Below are positions 27,058 through 36,349 of a DNA stretch of 64,000 nucleotides, piece after piece. The stretch spans positions 1-64,000 of the forward strand of contig NZ_JAFEJK010000005.1 in the NCBI RefSeq assembly GCF_016888515.1, read 5' to 3'. The DNA comes from Shimia biformata. Lineage in GTDB: Bacteria > Pseudomonadota > Alphaproteobacteria > Rhodobacterales > Rhodobacteraceae. The notes under the pieces were generated by a model. That model saw only the letters and a list, made by a program, of their open reading frames with translations. It was not told the origin of the DNA and did no database searches. Within the stretch, counting starts at the first letter, position 1. Every line of letters begins with the position of its first letter. Made by a program: the position numbers and the translations under genes.

Positions 27058-28049
27058 GGCGGAATCCTTTCCTTGGCGCGGTGGTCCGATGCGGCGCGCA
27101 GCATGTCAATGAAATCGGCCTCCTCCCAGCGGGGCGCGGGGGGATCGGGATACATGTCGAACCCGGTCTCGAAGCGGAACGGCGCGCCCTGCCACTGCCA
27201 GTCGCGGGCCAGCCGGTCATTGGCGGCGTCGAAATGCGCAAGAAAGGCGCGTGCCTCGTCGCGGGTGGGCAGGAAGTCGCCCTCGGGGGGGAGGGCGTTG
27301 AGAAGGCTGAGGCGGTCCTCTTCGGCAAAGCCCTCGCGGATCAGGTAGAGGCCAAGGGCGGTCTGGTTCCCGGCCCAGGAACTGTTGAAGGCAAGTGGCG
27401 TCTTGTTGCGGAAGGCCAAGCCGCAGCGATGGGCAAAATCATCGACCGCGTCGGCATTGACCAGCGCATCGCGCCGGTAGGGGATCACCTGCACGTTGTC
27501 CTTGCCGAAGGCCGCCGCCCAAAGATCGCCCAGCTTGGCCGCATAGTCGAAATAGGACTGCAGATGTGGCCGGTATCTGGGCAGCGGGGTCACGTCGATG
27601 CCATAGAACCGGGTTGCCAGCGTCCCGGCGATCACCTGTTTGCGATGGGCCAGCGCCAGCCGGTCCTGGCGGCGCAGGTAACACAGCACGGTGACAGCGT
27701 CGAACCGGTCGCGCAGCATTGCCGCCAGCGCGTCCAGCGCCGCCGGGTCATCCAGCCAGAACAGCAACTCGTTCGAGGTCACATGAAGGCCGCCCTCCGG
27801 CTGCGGGCGCAGCACCTGCTCGGCGGCGGCCAGGTCCAGAGTGACGCGGAACCGGTCCAGTCGGCCCCGCCATTGCAGGATCCGGGTCTCGGGCCTGCGG
27901 ATGTCGAGGTAATGCACCCCGCGCGGCAGGTGCTGCCGGCAGGCGCGCTGGATCGAGGTGGTGCCGGTCTTGTGCGAGCCGATATGCAGTACCAGCTGGC
28001 TGGACCCGGAGGATTTGCCTTTGCCCCTTGTGATCGCCTTCCAGAACAT
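27051..28049 (-). CDS. Sulfotransferase-like P-loop protein
   Basis: 332 residues, same family as its downstream neighbour: QLVLHIGSHKTGTTSIQRAC near the N-terminus is the P-loop, LHVTSNELLFWLDDPAALDA the next conserved zone, and VTVLCYLRRQDRLALAHRKQ corresponds to the R...S/T phosphate contact. The gene starts 3 bases after the GlfT2-like gene stop and overlaps the next gene, so the three are read as one operon. It is predicted to transfer sulfate from PAPS to a glycan; this is inference from the fold and the context. Confidence 0.78.
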   Translation of the reverse strand: MFWKAITRGKGKSSGSSQLVLHIGSHKTGTTSIQRACRQHLPRGVHYLDIRRPETRILQWRGRLDRFRVTLDLAAAEQVLRPQPEGGLHVTSNELLFWLDDPAALDALAAMLRDRFDAVTVLCYLRRQDRLALAHRKQVIAGTLATRFYGIDVTPLPRYRPHLQSYFDYAAKLGDLWAAAFGKDNVQVIPYRRDALVNADAVDDFAHRCGLAFRNKTPLAFNSSWAGNQTALGLYLIREGFAEEDRLSLLNALPPEGDFLPTRDEARAFLAHFDAANDRLARDWQWQGAPFRFETGFDMYPDPPAPRWEEADFIDMLRAASDHRAKERIPPC

Positions 28050-28052
28050 GCC

Positions 28053-29915
28053 TCAGGCCCCGCTTTCGGTTTCCGGGCGCGGGGCACCCTCGGCGGTGAT
28101 CCCCATGCGCCGGGTCCAGAAGGCGGTGCTGGCCAGTGCGGGATAACCCGCCCGCCAGTCCCGTTTCAGCCCGTCATAGCCGCGCCAGAAGCGCCGGGAC
28201 AGGCGCAGGAAGGCCAGGGTCTGCGCCGCCGCGCGCCGTTTGGAGTGGCGCAGGGTGAAGCGCTTGCCGGTCTCCGGGTCGTGATAGGTGATCTCTGCCG
28301 CGCCCCAGACCCGGTGCAACTGCCCGCGCATGCCTGCCTCAAGCACCACCCGGTTTCCCAGCAGCCGGAAGAACGGGATCAGGTGGCCGTTCAGCGAGGC
28401 GATCATCAGCCAGCGCACCAGCCGGTAATCGGGGTTGATCCAGCGCCTTTCGGTGTGCAGGGGTGTCTCGGGGGTCTGCCATGCCTCGTCCCGGCACATC
28501 GCCGCGATCTTCGCGCGCCGCTCGGCCATATCTGTATTTTTTGCAAAGAAATCAGGACCTTCCATGAAGTCTGAAAAGGACAGGTTCAGCGCCTCGAGGG
28601 TCTCGTAGTGGCATTGGAACAGGCTGCGGGCAAAGAACCACATGGCAATGCGCAGCGTCGCGCGTCGGCCGATGTCCATGTGATCCACCGCCATGTGATG
28701 CGCCAGGTGGCTGCGCAGGTCGAGATAGAGCGTCTGCAGCGATTCCTTGTTGGCGAAATTCTCGTCCTGGAACGAGATCACGCCGGGCAGGGTGACGATG
28801 GTGAAGTCATGCACCAGGCAGAAGCTGATGTCGTCGCCGCGCACGAAGAAGGGAAAGGGCATGTGGTTGGCGGCGGCCACCGGAAAGGCGAAATACCACC
28901 AGCCGCCATAGAAATTCGGCGGTTTCGGCGCGGCGCTGTCGCGCTCGAGCTGGCGGACATTGTCGGGTTCACGCAGGTCCATGCCGATATGGGCCGGGCG
29001 GCAGGCGCGGTCGAAGATCGCGCCGTTTTCCCACAGCCGCCACGGGTCGACGGCATTGGCCAGCGCCCCGGCAATGGCCAGCCTGTCATCGCGGGCATAG
29101 GCCAGAAACGCCCAGGTCCGCCCCAGCGCCGCCATGTGGATCGAGGCATCGTCATCCATGAACAGGCAATGGCTGGCGCCGCGCGCCCGCGCTGCGAGCA
29201 GCCCGCGGGCAAAGCCGCCTGACCCGCCGAGGTTTTCGTTGGCGACCGGGGTCACGTGGTCAGAGGCGGCGATCTCGGCGGTCTGGCCATTGTCGACCAC
29301 CACCAGGTGCAGGTGATCCGCCAGCGGCGAGGCGGTGATGAAGCGCTCGAACCGGTCCACAGTGGCGCGCACCGCCTGTTCGCGGCGGAAGGTGGTGATG
29401 GCAAGCACCATCTTCGGGGTCCGACGCGGCACCTGGGCGGTGAGCCAGTCGGCCCCGGTCAGTGTAGCTGGCCCCTGTGCCGTCAGCGCAAAGTCGATCA
29501 GGTCATCCGGCCCGAAGCCGCCGGGGACGGTGATGTCCAGCGCGGTCTCCGCGTTTTGGCCAGCGTTTTGGTTCAGCTCCAACTCCTGGCACAGCAGCTC
29601 GGTTTCGCGCCAGTCCGTGTCCCCGGCCGGGCGCTGCAGGCGCACCCGCACTGTCACCCGCCCGGTCCCCGAAAGCCGCAGAGCAAGGTGTTCCAGCGCG
29701 CAGTGGCGCTGCCATTTGCCCATCGGGAACAGGTTGGCATAGCTGTCGAACCGGGCCTCGGCGCCGGGTCCAAGGCGCAGGGACGGGTGGTCCGACCCGC
29801 TGCCGGCAAACTCCGCACGCCCGGACAGCCGGGCATAAAGCGCCGGGTCGTCGCAAAGGGCCGGGTGGGGCCAGAGCAGGGTCTGCAGCACGGGGTTCGG
29901 GGGCAGGTCGGGCAT
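28053..29915 (-). CDS. Galactofuranosyltransferase, GlfT2-like
   Basis: 620 residues, close to the length of mycobacterial GlfT2 (about 640). It has the same layout: an N-terminal beta-sandwich (residues about 35-165, with FDSYANLFPMGKWQRHCALE), a GT-A domain (MVLAITTFRREQAVRATVDR, HLVVVDNGQTAEI, NENLGGSGGFARGLLAARA) and a metal-binding CLFMDDDASIHMAALGR. The aromatic FYGGWWYFAFP and the FVRGDDISFCLVHDF segment with the probable catalytic acidic residues follow, then a C-terminal helical region. It should polymerise galactofuranose from UDP-Galf made by glf. It is the second gene of the run 31108 to 25897. Confidence 0.88.
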   Translation of the reverse strand: MPDLPPNPVLQTLLWPHPALCDDPALYARLSGRAEFAGSGSDHPSLRLGPGAEARFDSYANLFPMGKWQRHCALEHLALRLSGTGRVTVRVRLQRPAGDTDWRETELLCQELELNQNAGQNAETALDITVPGGFGPDDLIDFALTAQGPATLTGADWLTAQVPRRTPKMVLAITTFRREQAVRATVDRFERFITASPLADHLHLVVVDNGQTAEIAASDHVTPVANENLGGSGGFARGLLAARARGASHCLFMDDDASIHMAALGRTWAFLAYARDDRLAIAGALANAVDPWRLWENGAIFDRACRPAHIGMDLREPDNVRQLERDSAAPKPPNFYGGWWYFAFPVAAANHMPFPFFVRGDDISFCLVHDFTIVTLPGVISFQDENFANKESLQTLYLDLRSHLAHHMAVDHMDIGRRATLRIAMWFFARSLFQCHYETLEALNLSFSDFMEGPDFFAKNTDMAERRAKIAAMCRDEAWQTPETPLHTERRWINPDYRLVRWLMIASLNGHLIPFFRLLGNRVVLEAGMRGQLHRVWGAAEITYHDPETGKRFTLRHSKRRAAAQTLAFLRLSRRFWRGYDGLKRDWRAGYPALASTAFWTRRMGITAEGAPRPETESGA

Positions 29916-29929
29916 AAGGTCGGGCCGGG

Positions 29930-31108
29930 TCAGGTCGGTGTGGCGGAGGCCGCCGCGCCGGATCCGGCCGAGAGCGCGTCAAGGAAGGCGGTCATCGCGG
30001 GATCGGGGTCAAATTCGGCGACGGCCCCACTTTTCCCCCCGGCCCCACCTTCACCCCCGGCATGGCGCAGGGCGGCGATCTGGTCCAGCGCGATGGCGGT
30101 GGCCTCGGCTTCGGGCATCGGGCGCGCGATCAGCATCTGATCGAGGTCGGGGAAGAAGGCGGTCTGGCCGGTGACCTCGCGCAGGAAGGCCTCATGCGGC
30201 TGGAACGCGTCATACATGCGCTGGCGGTTCTCGGCGCCGAACAGCTCGATCTCGGGGTCGGCGGGCAGGTCCAGGGTCCGGCGCAGCGCCATCAGCCCGT
30301 GGCGCAGCTCCTCGGCCTGGTCGGGCGCAAGCTGGTGGTTACCGCGGCGGATGATCTCGCGCAGGGCGACCGGGATCGAGGGGTTGGCCCGGTCGACGGG
30401 GATCAGGTTGTCAGGCCAGCCGATGTCGGTCCGGGCCATGAAATCCGCAACCGAGCCTCCGGCGCGCAGGATGTCGGCATAGTTGCGGATATGCAGCCGG
30501 GCGTCGGGGCAGCGCTTGAGCCAGGGTTCCAGCATCTTGCGATAGTTGAAATGGATCGAATTGACATAGCCGTCCAGCGCATCGGCGCTGAGCGGCTTGA
30601 GCTTGTGGCCGAATTTCAGCCGCTGCCCGTGCCAGGAGGCAAGGTAGTCATCGGGCCGGCGCAGGGCGCAATAGATCTCGAGATCGACATCGCCCAGCAT
30701 GGCAAGCAGCTGGTCGATCAGTTGCGGTCCGGCGCCGCCGAAATTGGCCAGTACCTCGGAGCAGATCAGCACCGTCTCGGGGTCGAGAAAGGTAAACTGG
30801 TTCTGCAGGATCGCCGCGATCTGGTTCGGGCCGGGAATGGAGGTGTGAAACGGCGGCATGCGGTGGTTTTCCAGCTGCGCCATCAGCCGGAAGGCCAGCG
30901 CGTTATGCGGCTCGCGGATATTGATCGGCAGGTGGTCGTCGAAATCCCGCCCGGCCACCGATTTGGCGATCATGTAGCTCAGGCCCTCGCTTTCGGTGGC
31001 GGGGTAGAGAATGCCATTTTCGAGCAGGCGAAAACTGTTCTTGGCGAGGAATTGCTGCAGCGCCGTCGAGCCGACCTTGTGATGCCCGATATAGAGAATG
31101 ACCTTCAT
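29930..31108 (-). CDS. Sulfotransferase-like P-loop protein
   Basis: 392 residues. MKVILYIGHHKVGSTALQQF places the P-loop at the very N-terminus (HKVGSTALQ variant). Then FLDPETVLICSEVLANFGG and VDLEIYCALRRPDDYLASWH, where the R...S pair corresponds to the 3'-phosphate contact. The C-terminal third is Ala- and Asp-rich with no recognised motif. It is the first gene of the four-gene run and starts 14 bases before the GlfT2-like gene in transcription order. Predicted glycan sulfation; the acceptor is unknown. Confidence 0.76.
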   Translation of the reverse strand: MKVILYIGHHKVGSTALQQFLAKNSFRLLENGILYPATESEGLSYMIAKSVAGRDFDDHLPINIREPHNALAFRLMAQLENHRMPPFHTSIPGPNQIAAILQNQFTFLDPETVLICSEVLANFGGAGPQLIDQLLAMLGDVDLEIYCALRRPDDYLASWHGQRLKFGHKLKPLSADALDGYVNSIHFNYRKMLEPWLKRCPDARLHIRNYADILRAGGSVADFMARTDIGWPDNLIPVDRANPSIPVALREIIRRGNHQLAPDQAEELRHGLMALRRTLDLPADPEIELFGAENRQRMYDAFQPHEAFLREVTGQTAFFPDLDQMLIARPMPEAEATAIALDQIAALRHAGGEGGAGGKSGAVAEFDPDPAMTAFLDALSAGSGAAASATPT

Positions 31109-31228
31109 TAATACTCCGGGGAAAGCCGGCCTTGCACCTGTCCATGGTTGTATATCCCCCCCGGTTCACAGAGGGAACCCATGTCCGGCCCGATCGGGCC
31201 CGATCCGGTCTGATCCGGGGTGATCCGG

Positions 31229-34200
31229 TCAGGGGCGGGTCACGTGATACTGTCGGCCCGCGGCAAAGGGGCCGGGCAGGGTGGTCTCTGTCCCGTCCGC
31301 CCAGCGGATCACCAGCGGTCCGGCCGCATCGCTGTGCCCCTCGCCCAGCCCGAAGCTGACCCGGGGCGCATCGAAGGACATGAAGCCGCCGCCGGACTGG
31401 ATCTCGCGGCGCAGGACCCGGCCCTCCGCCGTGGTCAGGTCCACAACCGCCCCCAGCCCGGCGCGGTTGCCGACGTGATCCTCAAGCGTCACCACCAGCC
31501 GCGGGGCCTGGGCATTGTTGAAAAACACCGTCAGCGGGCCGTTGACCGGGTGGGTCAGGAGATCTTCGTCGCCGTCGCCGTCCAGGTCCACCGCCAGCGC
31601 CGCCGCGGTCATCAGGTAATCCTCGAGCCCGAAGGGACCCGAGGCCTCGGTGAAGGTGCCGCTGCCGTCATTGAGGAAGAACAGGTTTGACGGCGAGACC
31701 TCGTTCGGGACCCATGTGCCGTTGACGATATAGACATCGAGATCGCCATCGAGATCGGCATCGGTGAATTTCGTGTCCCAGCTCCAGCCGCCCACATCCA
31801 GCCCCAGCGCCCCGGCATTGTCGCCATAGGCCGCGCCGTCATGTCGCAGCAGCACGTTCGAGCGCAGGATCTGCGGATGAGTCAGGGCGATTTCCTCGGC
31901 GGTAGGGGTGCGGGCGGGGCGGAAATGCAGGTCGCAATAGGCCCGCGCCACGGTCTGATCGGCCGGGATCAGGGCGCAGATGCTGGCGTCATCGCGCTGG
32001 ATCGCCAGATCCTTGATCAGCATCGCCTTGCATTCGCCCTGGTAGCGCGCCGCCATGTCGCCCAGCGTCGCCGGGGTCATCTCCTGGCAGCGGCTGGCAT
32101 AGGTCGGATCAAAGCTGTTGCCCGAGCGGTACCAGCGCTTGATTTCCATGTTGCGGGTGCAGGTGGCCCTGGCCGCGGCATCCTCGATCCCGTCGCAGTA
32201 AAGCCTGAGATCCTGCATCTTCAGCGTCCGCGACACACCGGACGAGCGCCCGGCGATCTGGGCGAAGTAAAGCTGCGGCAGCGGGTCAGCGGCAAGATCG
32301 CCGGTCAGGTCGCCGGTCTTGACCGCCATGGTGGTGGTGGTGGTGTGGGGGATGGCGCCGCTGGCATGGTCGAGCATGGTGAAACCACCCGCCCCGTCGC
32401 CGAGATAGATGTAATCGGGAATGTCGAAATCATTGCCGACGATCAGGTCCGCCGCCCCGTCCCGGTCGATATCGGAAAACAGGATCGACAGGGTTTCCCC
32501 CGGCAGGCCGGGCAGGTCGGTCTGGCGCGCGCCGGGCACGCCGTTCTCGGTCCACAGGATGCGGTTGCGGCTTTCCTCGCCGGGGACGCGCCGGTACCAG
32601 CCCGCCGCCCAGTTGCCGAGCGCGATATCGAGGTAACCGTTGTGGTCGGCATCACCGAAGCTCAGCGCCATGGCCAGCGGCGCGTCGGCGCGATTGGGCA
32701 ACAGGACGGGTGGCTCGGGACCGAAGGTGCCGCCGGCATTCTTCCAGTACCAGACCCCGTGCAGGTAGGTGGCCAGCACCAGGTCGGGCCAGCCGTCATT
32801 GTCGAGATCCACCAGCGCGGCGTTGAAGACATGGTCGGTGGGCAGGGGGTTGGCCAGCGCCTGCCGGGTAAACCGCCCGGCGCCGTCATTGTCGTAAAGA
32901 TAGATCCCGGCCTCGGTCGAGGCCACGGCAAGGTCAAGGTCGCCGTCACCGTCGATATCGCCGGCACTGAGCGACCGCCCCTCCCAGAACGGGGGCCACA
33001 TGTCGCGCATGGTGAACTCGACCGGCTTGTCGATGCCGATGCCGATGGCCTCTTGCCGCGTGAAGGGCAGGGCGGCGGGGGCAGAGGGCGGGGCCAGCGG
33101 GGTGGCGGTCACCGTGACCGCATCCAGCCCGGCGGCCTGGGCCGCGCCCCAGGGTGGGACCGGGGCAGCCTCCGACAACAGCAGGTCCAGCGCCCGGTCG
33201 CTTTGCCACTGGTGATAGCGCTCGGCCCCCCAACCGCCAAGCGCGCCCAGGATCATCACCGCCGCCGCCAGCATCCAGCCCGCCCGCAGCCCCAGCGCGC
33301 CCGAGACGATGAGGAAGGAATAGACGCTGAAGGTGCCAAGGGTGAACAACAGCGCCATCACATAGCCATGCGACAGCCCCAGCCCCAGAAGCGCCCCCGC
33401 CATCACCACGTCAAAGGCGATGGGCACGGGCAGGAAGGTGCCGACCACCGCGATCGCCAGAAGCGCCCAGATCGACCAGGGCAGCCCGAGGATCAGGTCC
33501 TGCGGCAGCGCGGTCGCCACCAGCGCCCCGAGAAACCCGGCCAGAAGCATCATCGGCACCGTCATCTTGATGATGAACCACAGGTTCTTCAGATAGCCGG
33601 TGACCACCGCCCAAAGCGCAGCCGGGAAGCTTTCGGATTGGCCGGAAGGATCGCCCTGCGCCAGTTCACCGGCGCTCCAGGGGGTGGGGGCGGCGACCTC
33701 TGGGGCGATCTCGGTCTGGGGCAGGGTGCGGCAGATCAGCGGCACCACCACAAGGATCACCAGAAGCGACAGGGCGATCTTGGTGACCACCATGTAAAGC
33801 GGCATCAGCGACACCAGCATGGTCAGCACGATGATGTTCAGCGTCGGCGAGGCGACCATGGCCGAGAGCGTCGTCTCGGCCCTGAGACCGGCGGAATACA
33901 TGCCCCGCGCAATCGGCGCGGCGCAGTTGACGCAGACCCCAAGCGGCGTGCCGATCGCCAGCCCCAAAAGCGAATTGGCAAAGCCGCCGCGGAAACTGCG
34001 CTGTTTCAGATAGGCGGCGGCGGTCAGGAAGGCGGCGGCAAACAGGACGCCGAATGTCATGCCCTTCTTGTTGGTGTTGATCCAGTTCAGCGTCGACCAG
34101 AACACCTTTTCGGCAAAGCCCATGTCGTCAGACAGCGGGAACTTGGCCTCGAACGACAGGCTGTCCTCGAGCTGGATCGCCCCCGACATCATCGCCTTTT

Positions 34201-34312
34201 CATCCAAGGCGGGATAGCGCGAGCCGGTCCAGAAAAGGTAGGCCAGGATGATGATGATCAGCGAGGCCAGGAAAAAGCGCTTCTGGTACAGGGGGGAGAC
34301 GAGAGAAGACAT
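31229..34312 (-). CDS. Fusion: DUF318-type permease + VCBS/FG-GAP propeller + ASPIC/UnbV domain
   Basis: 1027 residues from ATG 34312 (a TTG six codons upstream is possible). Residues about 1-375 are a multi-helix permease of the COG0701/DUF318 kind (LAIGTPLGVCVNCAAPIARG, MVASPTLNIIVLTMLVSLMP, FLPVPIAFDVVMAGALLGLG). From residue about 430 there are at least six Ca-binding FG-GAP/VCBS blades (SAGDIDGDGDLDLAVASTEA, VDLDNDGWPDLVLATYLHG, FSDIDRDGAADLIVGND, TDADLDGDLDVYIVNGTW, AVDLDGDGDEDLLTHP), with a Cys-containing insertion between the fourth and fifth. The C-terminus (GNRAGLGAVVDLTTAEGRVL, then LVIRWADGTETTLPG) is the ASPIC/UnbV domain. Permease plus extracytoplasmic propeller suggests transport linked to carbohydrate or metal binding; substrate and family precedent are unknown to me. 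Confidence 0.8.
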   Translation of the reverse strand: MSSLVSPLYQKRFFLASLIIIILAYLFWTGSRYPALDEKAMMSGAIQLEDSLSFEAKFPLSDDMGFAEKVFWSTLNWINTNKKGMTFGVLFAAAFLTAAAYLKQRSFRGGFANSLLGLAIGTPLGVCVNCAAPIARGMYSAGLRAETTLSAMVASPTLNIIVLTMLVSLMPLYMVVTKIALSLLVILVVVPLICRTLPQTEIAPEVAAPTPWSAGELAQGDPSGQSESFPAALWAVVTGYLKNLWFIIKMTVPMMLLAGFLGALVATALPQDLILGLPWSIWALLAIAVVGTFLPVPIAFDVVMAGALLGLGLSHGYVMALLFTLGTFSVYSFLIVSGALGLRAGWMLAAAVMILGALGGWGAERYHQWQSDRALDLLLSEAAPVPPWGAAQAAGLDAVTVTATPLAPPSAPAALPFTRQEAIGIGIDKPVEFTMRDMWPPFWEGRSLSAGDIDGDGDLDLAVASTEAGIYLYDNDGAGRFTRQALANPLPTDHVFNAALVDLDNDGWPDLVLATYLHGVWYWKNAGGTFGPEPPVLLPNRADAPLAMALSFGDADHNGYLDIALGNWAAGWYRRVPGEESRNRILWTENGVPGARQTDLPGLPGETLSILFSDIDRDGAADLIVGNDFDIPDYIYLGDGAGGFTMLDHASGAIPHTTTTTMAVKTGDLTGDLAADPLPQLYFAQIAGRSSGVSRTLKMQDLRLYCDGIEDAAARATCTRNMEIKRWYRSGNSFDPTYASRCQEMTPATLGDMAARYQGECKAMLIKDLAIQRDDASICALIPADQTVARAYCDLHFRPARTPTAEEIALTHPQILRSNVLLRHDGAAYGDNAGALGLDVGGWSWDTKFTDADLDGDLDVYIVNGTWVPNEVSPSNLFFLNDGSGTFTEASGPFGLEDYLMTAAALAVDLDGDGDEDLLTHPVNGPLTVFFNNAQAPRLVVTLEDHVGNRAGLGAVVDLTTAEGRVLRREIQSGGGFMSFDAPRVSFGLGEGHSDAAGPLVIRWADGTETTLPGPFAAGRQYHVTRP

Positions 34313-34414
34313 CAAATACGCCGCCAGCAAATAAAGGGATTTTCCAGAATCCTAGCGCAACTGCGGCGTGCTGGGTAGGGAAAACGCCGCCCGGGGGCGG
34401 GTCGTACCGGGGGC

Positions 34415-35419
34415 TTACCGTATCGGTGCCTTCTGGCGAATTTTCTCCCACCAGTAATCCAGGCCCAGCTGTTCCAGCAGGGCGCGCCGCTTGTCGGGGT
34501 CATCCTGGCGGGGGGCATATTGCGCCTGCCAGAGCTGCAGTTTTTCCAGGCTCAGGCTGTCCTCTGTCCAGTCGGGCACATGGACAACGGGCAGATCAGC
34601 GTAGCCGTCGCTGGTCGGGTTGCGGCGCATGATCGGGATCGCTCCATGCAGCAGGGCGTGCCAAGCCTTTGGCGCCGGGTCCAGCCCGCCGCCCTCGACG
34701 CAGAGAACAAAAGCGTGGCCGTCAATCAGGCGCAGATAGTCCGGCAGGGGGATCGGAGCGTCCAGCACCGTGCACCAGTCCGACCAGGCGTGTTTTGCCA
34801 ACCCGCTCACGTGCCTGCGCGGTTCCCACTGTGGCCCCTCGCGATGGTGATGGGCACACAGGACCCGCAAAGGTCTTTGGCCAAGCGGTGTCGTCGGCGG
34901 AACGGCAATCCCGGTTTCGGGATAGCCCTCGGGGAATACCAGGCCAATGGGCAGCGGCGACATGCGGGCGATCCCGTCGGTGTCCAGATTCTCGACAAAC
35001 CAGTGCCGCAGATACGGGCTGTCCAGGATGGCGCGGACGTCGTCGGCGAACTGGCCGTCGCCGCGCGGCCAGCGATGGTCAATCTGCTGTGGCAGGGTGG
35101 CGTCCTCTGAGCCGGACACCAGAATGAAATCCTGTGACAGGCGGGGCAGGATATCCTCGGCGAACCTGCGCAGCGCGATCTGGGGCGCGCGCAGGGACAG
35201 GAAAATGTGGCGCGGCGTGTCGGTCCCGGTGTTGCGGACCAGGTGGGTTTGCGGCTGGATCCAGTCGCTGAGGAAAACCCAGTCGCACCTGGCCGCAATG
35301 CCCTCGATGCGATAGGCATCCGCACCCTGCCCCTTGGGAAAGAGGCGCGTGGACTGAACAATCAGCCGATCCGGGTCTTGCTGGTTTTGGGGCGGGTTTT
35401 GCGGCGGATGGGATTTCAT
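34415..35419 (-). CDS. Exostosin-like (GT47-type) glycosyltransferase, putative
   Basis: 334 residues from ATG 35419, which directly follows the upstream stop (TGACATG); the longer frame into that gene is not used. The N-terminal half (CDWVFLSDWIQPQTHLV, PRHIFLSLRAPQIALRRFAE) and the C-terminal half, with AFVLCVEGGGLDPAPKAWHA followed by LLHGAIPIMRRNPTSDGYAD, resemble the nucleotide-binding part of exostosin-family transferases, where a G-x-x-x-P-R-x-x-E-A-L-x-x-G-x-I-P-V pattern is usual. Here the usual Arg-Glu is replaced by LysAla-Trp, so donor binding may differ. It follows two sulfotransferase genes in the same direction. Substrate unknown. Confidence 0.55.
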   Translation of the reverse strand: MKSHPPQNPPQNQQDPDRLIVQSTRLFPKGQGADAYRIEGIAARCDWVFLSDWIQPQTHLVRNTGTDTPRHIFLSLRAPQIALRRFAEDILPRLSQDFILVSGSEDATLPQQIDHRWPRGDGQFADDVRAILDSPYLRHWFVENLDTDGIARMSPLPIGLVFPEGYPETGIAVPPTTPLGQRPLRVLCAHHHREGPQWEPRRHVSGLAKHAWSDWCTVLDAPIPLPDYLRLIDGHAFVLCVEGGGLDPAPKAWHALLHGAIPIMRRNPTSDGYADLPVVHVPDWTEDSLSLEKLQLWQAQYAPRQDDPDKRRALLEQLGLDYWWEKIRQKAPIR

Positions 35420-35420
35420 G

Positions 35421-36281
35421 TCAGGACCGCGGTGTCCCGGTTTCATCCACGTCATAGCCGAATCTTTGCGCCACGTCCCGGCATAGGCCCCAGACATGTT
35501 GCACCCTGGGGTCGGGGAGATTGAAAGCCTGTCGGCGGCTGTCATTGAGGTCCGGCCGCCTTATGTCGTGGATCGGGATACCGAGGAAGTCGGACAGGGT
35601 CCCGGAAAACCGGTCCCAATCGTCAAAGATATCCTCGTAGCGCACGACGCAATACCGGTTCTCGGCCCCAAGGGTCTGGCCAAGCCGCTCGATGGCCGCC
35701 ACCTGGTAAAGCCACGATACCGTGTTGTGCATGATCTGCCGCTCCAGGATCTCCTGGTCGGGGTCAACGTCCAGGGCTGGATAGCCTGTCCCCAGCACCG
35801 CCTTTCCGACACGGTGATGCGGATCCGACGTCACATGCTGCTTGCGCAGGCAGCAGGTCACGGGATGGCGGACCATATGCACCACCTTCGTCCCGGGAAA
35901 GGCCTGCAGAACCTCGGGAAGAACAAAGATCGTTTCGGGCAGTTTCCAGCCCCAGTGCGAAAACGACCGGTCCTCGGCACGTTTCAGGATGGCCTGCGCG
36001 TGGGTAAGAAACTGTGCCGCCGTGTCGGGAAGATGCAACTGGTTGGGAGCGATCCTGGCCTCGATCTTGGCAATGGCGGCGTCATAGATCACATCCCGCC
36101 ATTCCATCGAGTCATTTGTCGGATTGATATCCGTCCCGAGGAATATCCCGGCATCCATGGCAATCTGGCTGAGCAGGCGGGTTCCGCTACCGCCACGCCC
36201 GACAAGCACCGTCGGATGCGCCAGAAGGTCTTGGGCCCGGTGGTTTTCCGCACCGGTGTCTTGAGAGGGCATCGTGTTCAT
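35421..36281 (-). CDS. Sulfotransferase family protein
   Basis: 286 residues. TVLVGRGGSGTRLLSQIAMD (residues about 30-50) is the P-loop, FPGTKVVHMVRHPVTCCLRK contains the R-H-P motif with its phosphate-binding Arg, and RYCVVRYEDIFDDWDRFSGT with FLGIPIHDIRRPDLNDSRRQ is the C-terminal signature in which an Arg closes the PAPS site. These place it in the Sulfotransfer_1/3 group. It is coupled to the exostosin-like gene, which starts directly at its stop. Glycan or lipid sulfation is inferred. Confidence 0.82.
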   Translation of the reverse strand: MNTMPSQDTGAENHRAQDLLAHPTVLVGRGGSGTRLLSQIAMDAGIFLGTDINPTNDSMEWRDVIYDAAIAKIEARIAPNQLHLPDTAAQFLTHAQAILKRAEDRSFSHWGWKLPETIFVLPEVLQAFPGTKVVHMVRHPVTCCLRKQHVTSDPHHRVGKAVLGTGYPALDVDPDQEILERQIMHNTVSWLYQVAAIERLGQTLGAENRYCVVRYEDIFDDWDRFSGTLSDFLGIPIHDIRRPDLNDSRRQAFNLPDPRVQHVWGLCRDVAQRFGYDVDETGTPRS

Positions 36282-36349
36282 TCAGGGGGCCTCAAAATGC
36301 TGGAATTCGGCGGGCACAGAATGGCGCCGCAGGACCGTCATGTGTAAGA

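Noticed and set aside
26763-28574. Long plus-strand open frame across the sulfotransferase genes
   Set aside because: Antisense to two recognised sulfotransferase-like genes and a glycosyltransferase; low-complexity composition and no start signal.
31841-34378. Very long open frame on the plus strand opposite the permease/VCBS gene
   Set aside because: It is the antisense of a clear protein with recognised domains. Its His/Arg/Gln-rich translation has no family motif, as expected from GC-rich codon bias.
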